Assembly: GCA_902373545.1 (NCBI GenBank)
Contig: CABKMZ010000019.1
Location: 1 to 29,659 of the forward strand
Direction of reading: 5' to 3'
Length of the DNA stretch: 29,659 bases
DNA from: an uncultured Actinomyces sp.
GTDB taxonomy: Bacteria > Actinomycetota > Actinomycetes > Actinomycetales > Actinomycetaceae
The position numbers were made by a program, and so were the translations under genes. Positions within the stretch are counted from its first letter, which is position 1. Each line of letters starts with the position of its first letter. The notes under the pieces are model-generated. The model was not told where the DNA came from and ran no database searches. It saw only the letters and a program-made list of their open reading frames with translations. Shown piece by piece: positions 1 to 6,387 of this stretch.

Positions 1-263
1 CCAAATCTAACCCCCGCGACACGCCGAGCCAGACACACATTTTGACCCTTAACCCGCTGTAGCAGTGGTAACGACACTGCCGCAGCTGATCTGGGCGATT
101 GCATTCCTGCTCAGCGCTCTCATCGGGCGCTGAGACCAGCCCGGATACCCGGGGAGTCGGACAGGTGAGGCTGTTCGACTCCCCTTCAGTATGCCACATT
201 GGCGTGGCCACGCGGAAGGGGGCGCGTGCGTTCACGCGGTTACGGGGAGGGGAAGGAGGAGTT
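1..263. other. Gene-poor left edge of a decayed island
   Basis: No convincing coding sequence is visible here. Short open frames exist, but their translations look like random read-through and have no recognisable family pattern. The stretch contains a strong hairpin (151-184), and a purine-rich ribosome binding site (GGAAGGAGGA, 251-260) just before the broken glutaredoxin gene. It is probably the remains of DNA once lying upstream of that gene in a mobile element. Confidence 0.5.
151..184 (+). terminator. Strong hairpin, terminator-like
   Basis: The arms GGGGAGTCG (151-159) and CGACTCCCC (176-184) pair perfectly. The stem continues inward with a G-U pair and ACAG/CTGT, giving about 14 pairs around a six-base loop (165-170). 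Only a short pyrimidine stretch follows, so it is a weak rho-independent terminator or another structured element. It could act on either strand. Confidence 0.45.
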
Positions 264-603
264 ATGAACTCCTACCCCAGATGCCCCGACGCTCACGATC
301 TATACGACCCCCAATTGCCCGTCGTGTCATCTCACGCGCGAGGCGTTGGATCGCGCTGGTCTCACTGACGAGGTTGTTGACTTAAGCGAGCGTCCGGATC
401 TTGTTGAGCAGCTGCGCAGTGAAGGGCTGTTGCAGGCGCCGATCCTTGACGATGGCACGTCAAGGAGTGCGGGTTTTCGCCCTGATCGGATTCGGGCGAT
501 TGTTGATGCCGCTACGCCGGCGCGCCTGACTGCTCGAGGAGCTCAGGTCCAAGTGCCCGCTCCTGCGGCCAAGGCGCAGGCTCATCGAGGCAGGGAACTG
601 TGA
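264..603 (+). pseudogene. NrdH/glutaredoxin-like thiol protein, frameshifted
   Basis: The frame ending at 601-603 reads as a small glutaredoxin. It begins with a beta strand, then the redox motif CPSC at 316-327, then EVVDLSERPD and a QAPIL strand that carries the cis-proline of the thioredoxin fold. This frame has no ATG, GTG or TTG between its upstream stop (265-267) and the CPSC motif. The ATG at 264 has a good ribosome binding site but lies in another frame. Removing one C from the run at 284-287 would join that start to the body and give a complete protein. I therefore read it as a one-base insertion, real or a sequencing error. Members of this family reduce ribonucleotide reductase or other disulfides; small versions are common on actinobacterial plasmids and integrative elements. 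The stop overlaps the next gene's GTG start as GTGA, so the two were translationally coupled. Confidence 0.7.
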
Positions 604-1028
604 AGAAGGGGCTGGGGTTCTCTATTGTCGCGCTTTTTGCGCTTCCTGGCGCGGCTCTGATGCCTCTTGCGATGCTCAGTGAACCGAATGCGCCAGCTGG
701 GAACGCTCGAGGTGGGAGCGGACGAGTGTCGGGGGTGCCTGAGGAATACCAGGATGTGGTGTGGCGCGCTGGCCAAGCGTGCGATGTCGTGTCACCGTCG
801 CTGATCGCTGCACAGGCTGACCATGAGTCGGCACATACATGGGATCCACAGATTACGAGCTCGGCCGGGGTTCGAGGGATCGCTCAGTTCATGCCGGCCA
901 CGTGGGCCACCCATGGGCATGATGGGGATGGAGATGGGCGAGCTGACATTACCAACGGGGCTGATTCGATCTATTCGCAGGGCCTGTACATGTGCGAGCT
1001 CGCTCAGAACATTGACTCCTGGCTTGCC
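600..1028 (+). pseudogene. Lytic transglycosylase (SLT-like), 3' truncated
   Basis: The GTG at 600 overlaps the previous stop. An N-terminal hydrophobic segment (about residues 5-26) suggests secretion or membrane anchoring. The body shows the SLT pattern: the putative catalytic Glu lies in ADHES, followed by GIAQFMPATW and a DGDGDGRAD loop that resembles a calcium-binding loop of secreted transglycosylases. The expected downstream AYNAG-type motif is missing. Near 1023-1030 the reading joins unrelated sequence, and the frame then runs to a stop at 1119-1121 through what is a resolvase gene in another frame. Enzymes of this type open peptidoglycan for conjugation machinery. The truncated form probably lacks part of the active-site cleft. 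The join is best explained by a deletion between two genes of a conjugative or integrative element. Confidence 0.75.
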
Positions 1029-1450
1029 TCGAGCGTGTGGAGTATCTGCGTGAGGGTGTTGTTCTTGTTGTCCGTGCGTTGGATCGGTTGGCAGGCTCGA
1101 AGAGAATCGCTATCGAGGTAATTCGGGATCTGGGCAAGCGTGGGTTGCGGCTCCGCTCATTGACTGAGCCGTTCCTTGACGTGGATGCGTCCACGCCGAT
1201 GGGTGAGGCGGTTATTGGGATCATGGCCATGTTGGCCCAACTGCGGATGTCGACGATCCGGGAAAATACGCGCAGGGGGCTTGCGCATGCTCGAGCTGAG
1301 GGGCGTGTCGGCGGGCGTCGGCCGCGGGTGACTGGGGATCGCTTGTAAGCGGCCGAAGCGATGTGTCAGGCGGGAATGACGCATGAGCAGATCGCATCGA
1401 CCTTGGGGGCGCATCGGACGACGGTGACGCGCGCACTCGCCCGGCGCAGG
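1022..1450 (+). pseudogene. Serine recombinase (resolvase/invertase), headless and interrupted
   Basis: The translation from about 1022 matches the middle and end of a small serine recombinase: EYLREG, LVVRALDRLAG, IEVIRDLGKRGLRLRSLTEPFLD, then STPMGEAVIGIMAMLAQL, a REN(T)RRGL helix and GRRP. The catalytic-serine N-terminus is absent; it was lost at the same junction that truncates the transglycosylase. An in-frame TAA at 1346-1348 separates the catalytic part from the C-terminal helix-turn-helix (MTHEQIASTLG followed by HRTTVTRALARR, 1376-1450). The frame stays open to 1690 beyond the recognisable domain, without family features. With no catalytic serine and an internal stop, recombinase activity is not expected. 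Confidence 0.8.
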
Positions 1451-1610
1451 CAGGAGCGCGAGCTCGGGGCACTGAGAGGGCGGGTCCCCGCCCGCGTTGC
1501 GGATGCACGGGGATTGGGCTGGGAGTGGTCGGTAGCAACGGGTGCGCGGCGCGCATGGGCGGCAGTGTCGGCGGAGGGATTGCTCGGAGAACGTCGCGCA
1601 TTCCTCGGGG

Positions 1611-2273
1611 CTATTCGTTGCGATGATTGTGGATGTCGTCGGCCCAGGCGCGGAAACGCTGTTGGAGCGCGTGGAGCTGTGGGCCGTTAATACCGTAGGC
1701 CGCAACTTGTGTCAGGCTGATGTCGCTTGCTCCACGCAGACACTCTACGAAGAATGCTTCGTCAAAGCCTGCATCGCGTTCCTGCAGGAGTTCGATGAGG
1801 CGCGCATCGGTGATTGTTCGGGTGGAGCGGATCGCATCGACATCGAGGTAGTCGCGTGGGTAGCTCCTGGAGTACAGGGCGCTGAGTTTGTTGCCGACGG
1901 CGTCAGCAAGGTCAAGGACGGGCCCGATGTCGAGACGGACGGGTGTGTGGGCGCGCCAGTCGATGGCGAGATCAACGCTGAGTGGTGCCCCGTCTGGTGG
2001 AGTGACGGAGAGCTGGGCGAAAGAGGGGGTTGCGCGTTCGACGGTGACGTCGTAGTTGTGGGCAGCGAGGTGCTCAATGAGGCTGTCTACTGCGTTGGGG
2101 AACCGCGTGGCGGCGTGCATGACCGTGAAGAGGTCAATGTCGTTGGTGGGGCGCTGTGTCATCCCGTGTTCACGGATTGCACCTGAGCCCGCGAGAGCGA
2201 AGTCCGCGTCTGCGAGGACCTCGAGCGCACATGCGATTAGCTGACGTTGCGACTGTTGTACAGAGAGAGCCAT
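1611..2273 (-). CDS. AbiEii/AbiGii-type nucleotidyltransferase (putative toxin)
   Basis: This 220-residue protein looks like an AbiEii (DUF1814) nucleotidyltransferase. The GSGAIREHG segment (about residues 29-37) and TNDIDLFT (about 43-50) form the polymerase-beta-like active site with two metal-binding aspartates. VGNKLSAL followed by YPRDYLDVDAI carries the family Lys and RDYxD motif. In the family these enzymes act in type IV toxin-antitoxin and abortive-infection systems by transferring nucleotides to RNA. The start is ATG with GGGAGGAATAA just upstream. Its first 37 bases overlap the end of the upstream 118-codon gene, which implies coupling. No AbiEi-type antitoxin with a winged helix is visible beside it, so whether it acts as a toxin is an inference. 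Confidence 0.8.
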   Translation of the reverse strand: MALSVQQSQRQLIACALEVLADADFALAGSGAIREHGMTQRPTNDIDLFTVMHAATRFPNAVDSLIEHLAAHNYDVTVERATPSFAQLSVTPPDGAPLSVDLAIDWRAHTPVRLDIGPVLDLADAVGNKLSALYSRSYPRDYLDVDAIRSTRTITDARLIELLQERDAGFDEAFFVECLRGASDISLTQVAAYGINGPQLHALQQRFRAWADDIHNHRNE

Positions 2274-2593
2274 TTATTCCTCCCACACAGGGCTGTGAAG
2301 CGATTTTCCCATGCGGCTGTGATCGCAAGGTCAAGGCGCAGTGTCGGCCACATGTCGGTGAGGGTGTCGCGGTTGAGGTAGCGGCGTTGGTCTTCCACAC
2401 TGCCCTCGCCGATAACGCATTGATAGACCGTCGTTCGTTCGCCGGCGTCGTCGACGTTAAAGCAGCCATCTCCTGGTGCCCAACTCAAACGCACAGGGAG
2501 GTGCACGATGCCCGTGGATGGACCCGTGAGCTCATCGAGCGATGCGGGAACACAAAAGGGTTTTGTGTCGCGGTATGTGATGCGTCCACTCAT
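2237..2593 (-). CDS. Unknown 118-residue protein preceding the AbiEii-type gene
   Basis: I do not recognise this family. The start chosen is the ATG at 2593, preceded by GAGAGGAGAG at good spacing; the frame is open further upstream but without a better site. The sequence starts MSGRITYRDTKPFCVPAS, is mixed alpha/beta, and includes LPVRLSWAPGDG, TTVYQCVIGEG and DTLTDMWPTLRLD. It has no signal peptide or membrane segment. It overlaps the AbiEii-type gene by 37 bases and is probably co-transcribed and coupled. Position suggests it could be the partner (antitoxin or accessory) of the nucleotidyltransferase, but its sequence does not resemble the usual AbiEi winged-helix regulator. Confidence 0.65.
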   Translation of the reverse strand: MSGRITYRDTKPFCVPASLDELTGPSTGIVHLPVRLSWAPGDGCFNVDDAGERTTVYQCVIGEGSVEDQRRYLNRDTLTDMWPTLRLDLAITAAWENRFTALCGRNKWLSLYNSRNVS

Positions 2594-2712
2594 GCATCTC
2601 TCCTCTCGTGCTTGCGATCTGGCGACCCGCCGCATGTCTAGCTTAGCGTGCGATGAAGCGGGTGATGAGGATACGGCGGGTGGCAGCGCTTAGTCTGCCC
2701 CGCCGCATGTGT

Positions 2713-3153
2713 TCAGACGTTGGACTTCCGAGAGCAGAAGGTAACGCCAGGAGTCAGCGCCACTGCCGTTCCTGGTGACGGCTTTGCGCTTGTCCATACG
2801 GCACGTGGATGCTCCCGCCAGGAGCAGTGGGCGACCACTGTGATCAAGGCGCTATCGCAGAGTTTGCGACGCTGAAGCGACCACTCTGGAAAGTAGGTGC
2901 CTGAGCGTAGCTTGGGGATCGCCACGTCAATGGTGCCGACCCTGGTATCCAGGGGCCGGTAGCGATACCCATTGCGCTGGGCCTGACGCTGCGGGTCTTG
3001 TTGGCCCCACTGGGCCCCGCACACGGTGTCAGCGTCCGCTGAGAGCAACGCGTTGATCACGTGCTGGAGCAGGGAACGCATCAGATCTGGGGATGCCTGG
3101 GATAACGCCTGGCCAAGCAGGCCAGCAGGGTCGATAATATGAGGAGCGGTCAT
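2713..3153 (-). pseudogene. IS256-type (Mutator) transposase, N-terminal fragment with frameshift
   Basis: The translated N-terminus has LLQHVINALLSADADTVCGAQWG, then RNGYRYRPLDTRVGTIDVAIPKLRSGTYFPEW and ALITVVAHC, a clear match to the start of Mutator-type transposases. After that the expected AGVSTRRMDKL motif is found only in a neighbouring frame (GASTCRMDK), so there is a frameshift near 2810-2825. The remaining two thirds of the protein, including the rest of the DDE catalytic core, is absent. The element is therefore dead. The left end probably reaches about 3275, where the minus strand reads GCGTCCCGCATAGTGGTGTA, reminiscent of IS256-family terminal repeats. Confidence 0.8.
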
Positions 3154-3285
3154 CGTTGTGCCTCCACATCATTTCGAGTCAGAAGTAGAGAGCTTTCTCG
3201 AAGGATCACGCGGTGACCGCACCCATATCAAACGGGCCGACCACCCACGGTTACACCACTATGCGGGACGCTACTGATACATCTG

Positions 3286-3359
3286 TGCCCCAAGTCGGGC
3301 TTGAACCGACGACCCACGGATTATGAGTCCGCTGCTCTGACCGACTGAGCTATTGGGGC
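3286..3359 (-). tRNA. tRNA with CAU anticodon (Met elongator or Ile2)
   Basis: The minus strand folds as a complete cloverleaf. The acceptor arms GCCCCAA/TTGGGGC pair perfectly. A D arm GCTC...GAGC, an anticodon loop CTCATAA on a GCGGA/TCCGT stem, and a T arm GTCGG-TTCAAGC-CCGAC follow. The discriminator base is A, and CCA is not encoded. The CAU anticodon with this loop fits elongator tRNA-Met or the lysidine-modified tRNA-Ile2, and the sequence alone does not settle which. Its 3' end faces the decayed island at 1-3285, a typical integration side. Confidence 0.93.
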
Positions 3360-3412
3360 GTGGCCATCTTAGCGGAGGAAGACGCTACCCTTCCACCGAC
3401 ACCCTCCCTGAT

Positions 3413-3458
3413 CCATAGGTCACGTCACAGCGACATAGGACCTTAGTCATGCCTATGG
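3413..3458. promoter_or_regulatory. Inverted repeat upstream of poxB, possible operator
   Basis: CCATAGG (3413-3419) and CCTATGG (3452-3458) form a seven-base inverted repeat 32 bases apart, with a third CATAGG between them (3434-3439). It lies 40-90 bases upstream of the poxB start, in the only space available for its promoter. A regulator site is plausible, but no specific regulator can be named. Confidence 0.3.
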
Positions 3459-3499
3459 TGGTTTTACAAGGCCGCAGCCAATCAATTTAAGGAGATGGC

Positions 3500-5242
3500 A
3501 TGAACGTAGCGGAACAGATCGTGAACCAGCTCGTCGACGCGGGAGTACACCGGATCTACGGCATTGTCGGCGACTCACTGAACCCCATCGTCGACGCCGT
3601 GCGCAAAACCGGCGGCTCGACGAAGGGCGGCATCGACTGGATCCACGTGCGCCACGAGGAGGCGGCGGCGTTCGCTGCTTCGGCCGAGGCTCAGCTGACT
3701 GGCAAGCTCGCCGTGTGCGCAGGCTCGTGCGGCCCAGGCAACCTGCACCTCATCAACGGCCTGTATGACGCGAACCGCACGGGCGCACCTGTCCTGGCCA
3801 TCGCCTCGCACATCCCGAGCGTTCAGATCGGCACGATGTACTTCCAGGAGACTCACCCGGACCGCATTTTCGAGGAGTGCTCGGTCTACAACGAGCTCAT
3901 TTCCTCCGCGGCGCAGTCGCCGCGCACGGTCAATTCGGCGATCCGCCACGCGGTCGGCTTGGGCGGCGTCTCGGTCATCACATTGCCCGGCGACATCTCT
4001 GACCTCAAGGCCGTTGAGCACGTTCCCACCTACGCGCCCGCGCGCCCCGCGACGCTTGCTCCCAACGCCACCGATATTGAAGAGGCCGCGGCGCTCCTCA
4101 ACAAGGCCGACAAGGTCGCGATTTTCGCCGGCGCGGGCGTTGAGGGTGCCCACGACGAGGTCATCGCCCTGGCGGATGCGCTCAAGGCCCCTATTGGCCA
4201 CTCGCTGCGCGGCAAGCACTTCATCCAGTATGACAACCCCTTCGACGTGGGTATGACGGGCCTGCTGGGCTACGGCGCGGCCGCGGAGGGCATGAACGAC
4301 GCCGACGTGCTGATCCTGCTGGGCACCGACTTCCCCTACGACCAGTTCCTGCCGTCCACCCCAACGATCCAAGTGGACACGCACGCAGAGAAGCTGGGCC
4401 GCCGCACGGACGTCGGCCTCGCGATCCACGCACAGGTCAAGCCCTTCATCGAGGCCCTGCTCCCCCACCTGCGCGCCGGCCGCTCGGATTCCTTCCTGAA
4501 GTCCAAGATCAAGAAGCACTCGGAAATTATGCACGCTCCCGTGGGCGCCTACACGCGCAACGTGGAGAAGATGCGCCCGATCCACCCCGAGTATGCTGCC
4601 CACCTCCTCAATGAGACGGCCGCGAAGGACGCGATTTTCACCGCGGACACGGGCATGTGCAACGTGTGGACCGCCCGCTACATTGATCCGCTCGGCACGC
4701 GCCGCCTCATCGGTTCGCTACTGCACGGCTCGATGGCGAACGCGCTGCCGATGGCCCTGGGCGCCCAGGTCGCCTACCCGGGTCGCCAGGTCGTGTCCGT
4801 GTCGGGCGACGGCGGCCTGTCCATGCTGCTCGGCGAGCTCATCACCGCGACGATGTACGACCTGCCCGTCAAGGTGGTCGTCTTCAACAATTCGACGCTG
4901 GGCATGGTGAAGCTGGAGATGCTGGTCAACGGCCTCCCGGACTTCCAGACGGACGTCCCCGATACGAATTACGCGGAGATCGCCCGCGCAATTGGCTTCC
5001 ACGCGGAGCGCGTCGAGGATGCTTCTCGCCTGGAGGGCGCGTACCGCGAGGCGTTCGCTGCGCCCGGCCCCGCCCTCGTTGAGGTCATCACGGACCCGAA
5101 CGCCCTCTCGCTCCCGCCGGCCATCACGGGCGGCCAGGTCGTCGGTTTCGCGACCGCGATGAGCAAGATCGTCCTCAACCGCGGCATCGCTGAGGCTTTC
5201 TCGATGGCAACCTCCAACATGCGCAACATCCCGCGCCTGTAG
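3500..5242 (+). CDS. poxB: Pyruvate:quinone oxidoreductase (pyruvate oxidase)
   Basis: This 580-residue thiamine diphosphate enzyme converts pyruvate to acetate and CO2. In the E. coli PoxB type, electrons pass through FAD to the membrane quinone. Family marks are plain: YGIVGDSLNPIVDAV near the start, RHEEAAAFAASAEAQL with the cofactor-activating Glu, AGSCGPGNLHLINGL, and the diphosphate-binding GDGGLSM motif near residue 436 followed by an FNN. The length matches E. coli PoxB closely, and the last residues (AMSKIVLNRG onward) resemble its membrane-associated tail, so it most likely uses quinone rather than oxygen. The ATG has AAGGAG five bases upstream. It is monocistronic, ending in a strong hairpin shared with the convergent kinase gene. 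Confidence 0.93.
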   Translation: MNVAEQIVNQLVDAGVHRIYGIVGDSLNPIVDAVRKTGGSTKGGIDWIHVRHEEAAAFAASAEAQLTGKLAVCAGSCGPGNLHLINGLYDANRTGAPVLAIASHIPSVQIGTMYFQETHPDRIFEECSVYNELISSAAQSPRTVNSAIRHAVGLGGVSVITLPGDISDLKAVEHVPTYAPARPATLAPNATDIEEAAALLNKADKVAIFAGAGVEGAHDEVIALADALKAPIGHSLRGKHFIQYDNPFDVGMTGLLGYGAAAEGMNDADVLILLGTDFPYDQFLPSTPTIQVDTHAEKLGRRTDVGLAIHAQVKPFIEALLPHLRAGRSDSFLKSKIKKHSEIMHAPVGAYTRNVEKMRPIHPEYAAHLLNETAAKDAIFTADTGMCNVWTARYIDPLGTRRLIGSLLHGSMANALPMALGAQVAYPGRQVVSVSGDGGLSMLLGELITATMYDLPVKVVVFNNSTLGMVKLEMLVNGLPDFQTDVPDTNYAEIARAIGFHAERVEDASRLEGAYREAFAAPGPALVEVITDPNALSLPPAITGGQVVGFATAMSKIVLNRGIAEAFSMATSNMRNIPRL

Positions 5243-5262
5243 GTCGTTCACGTTCCCGGGGG

Positions 5263-5309
5263 ACGAGGCCGGGGCTGAGTCGCGCGACGCGGCCTGGCCC
5301 CGGCCTCGT
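5263..5309. terminator. Bidirectional terminator between poxB and fructosamine kinase
   Basis: CGAGGCCGGGGC (5264-5275) pairs perfectly with GCCCCGGCCTCG (5297-5308), with one more A-T pair outside, around a 21-base loop. It sits between two convergent genes. There is no long T-run on either side, which is common for terminators in high-GC bacteria. Confidence 0.65.
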
Positions 5310-5311
5310 GC

Positions 5312-6187
5312 TTAGGCGTACCGGCGGGCGATTCTCACCGCGTCGGGGACGTAGGCGCGTCCGAAGACGGCGCAGTGGATCATCATGATGTGCGCCTGGT
5401 GCAGGGCGATGCGTTCGCGCCAGCCGTCCGCCAGGGGCGAGGCCTCGTCGTAGGCGGCGAGGATCCGCTCCAGGTGCGGGCAGCCGAAGACCGCGAGCGC
5501 GGCGAGGTCCTCCTCGGCGTGCCCACCCTGCGCGGCGGGGTCGATGAGGACGGCTCCGCCGGGCGTCCACATGACGTTGCCGCTCCACAGGTCCCCGTGG
5601 GTGCGCGCGGCGCCGACGTTGTTGTGGCGGTTTTTCGCGTCTTCTACGAGGCGCGGCTGGCCGTGGTCGAATTCTCCCGATTCGAGGCGCTCGCACAGCC
5701 GCTCAATGAGGGCACGCTCGGCGGCAGCGAAAACGCGTGAGCTCACGTAGGGAGCGATGCGCTGATGCGCGTAGAACGCTCCCCACGATTCGCGAGAGGA
5801 CGAGGCCGTGGCGCGCTCGCCCGGTCGCGCACGGTCGGGTCGCGGGCCACCTTGACCAACCTCGGCAATCCCGCGAGCGCGCGGCCGCTCGGGTAAGGAC
5901 AGTGGTGCCTCTCCCATCCAGCCCTCTCCCTCGAATCCGGGCGGGGGTGCCCCTAGGTGGCTGGCTCCGGCGGCGTGCGTGTGGGCGAGAGCACGGCCGA
6001 ACTCCTCAGCCGCGCGAGGGGTTGGCGAGACGGACACCAGGCGCGGCTCCTCGAGCCACGTCGCGCCGTGATCGAGAACGGGCACGACGGCCGCGCCCGG
6101 GTCCGAGGCCTCGGCGAGCCATGCGAGGCCCGCGACCTCGTAGGCGATCCGCCCGCGACGGCTGTCCGTCTTTCTCATGGTCTCCAT
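5312..6187 (-). CDS. Fructosamine/ketosamine-3-kinase family protein
   Basis: This 291-residue protein of the aminoglycoside-phosphotransferase-like kinase fold fits the fructosamine kinase family, which phosphorylates the sugar of glycated amines so that the adduct falls apart. HGDLWSGNVMW (from about residue 197) carries the catalytic Asp and following Asn. IDPAAQGGHAEEDLA (from about 215) carries the metal-binding Asp. SWGAFYAHQRIAPYV is the usual helix before the catalytic loop. The N-terminal lobe starts directly at RKTDSRRGRIAYEVAGL. Residues about 100-133 form an Arg/Pro/Glu-rich insert unlike the rest. The start may be the ATG at 6187 or the internal one three codons on. It is convergent with poxB. 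Confidence 0.85.
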   Translation of the reverse strand: METMRKTDSRRGRIAYEVAGLAWLAEASDPGAAVVPVLDHGATWLEEPRLVSVSPTPRAAEEFGRALAHTHAAGASHLGAPPPGFEGEGWMGEAPLSLPERPRARGIAEVGQGGPRPDRARPGERATASSSRESWGAFYAHQRIAPYVSSRVFAAAERALIERLCERLESGEFDHGQPRLVEDAKNRHNNVGAARTHGDLWSGNVMWTPGGAVLIDPAAQGGHAEEDLAALAVFGCPHLERILAAYDEASPLADGWRERIALHQAHIMMIHCAVFGRAYVPDAVRIARRYA

Positions 6188-6387
6188 CGACGCTCCCCGT
6201 TCCGTGTCGTCGGCCCCGCGGGGGAACCGATTAGCCTACCCACCCATGCTATCGCCTGCCCCGCCACGCACACGCCGCGCGCGGCGGACACAGGGTGCCC
6301 AGGCCTCGTCCCGCTTAGACACATACCAAACAAACATCGTTATACTTCCGATTAGAGTAAAGTCCCCCGACGAGGATGTAGGCCTCC
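6188..6387 (+). promoter_or_regulatory. Intergenic region with possible promoter for the DUF262 gene
   Basis: This AT-richer gap divides the kinase and DUF262 genes, which are transcribed away from each other. TATACT at 6341-6346 is a good -10 hexamer. TAGACA (6316-6321) is a fair -35 but at a long spacing of 19. Only a weak ribosome binding site (GAGGATG, about 6372-6378) precedes the ATG at 6388. No other structure is evident. Confidence 0.35.

Noticed and set aside
1542..2186. Long plus-strand open frame of 214 codons
   Set aside because: It lies opposite the AbiEii-type gene, which has clear family motifs; the plus-strand translation shows none.
3575..4603. 342-codon minus-strand frame inside poxB
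   Set aside because: It is the mirror of poxB, produced by high GC codon use; the translation is Arg/Val/Asp-rich without a family pattern.
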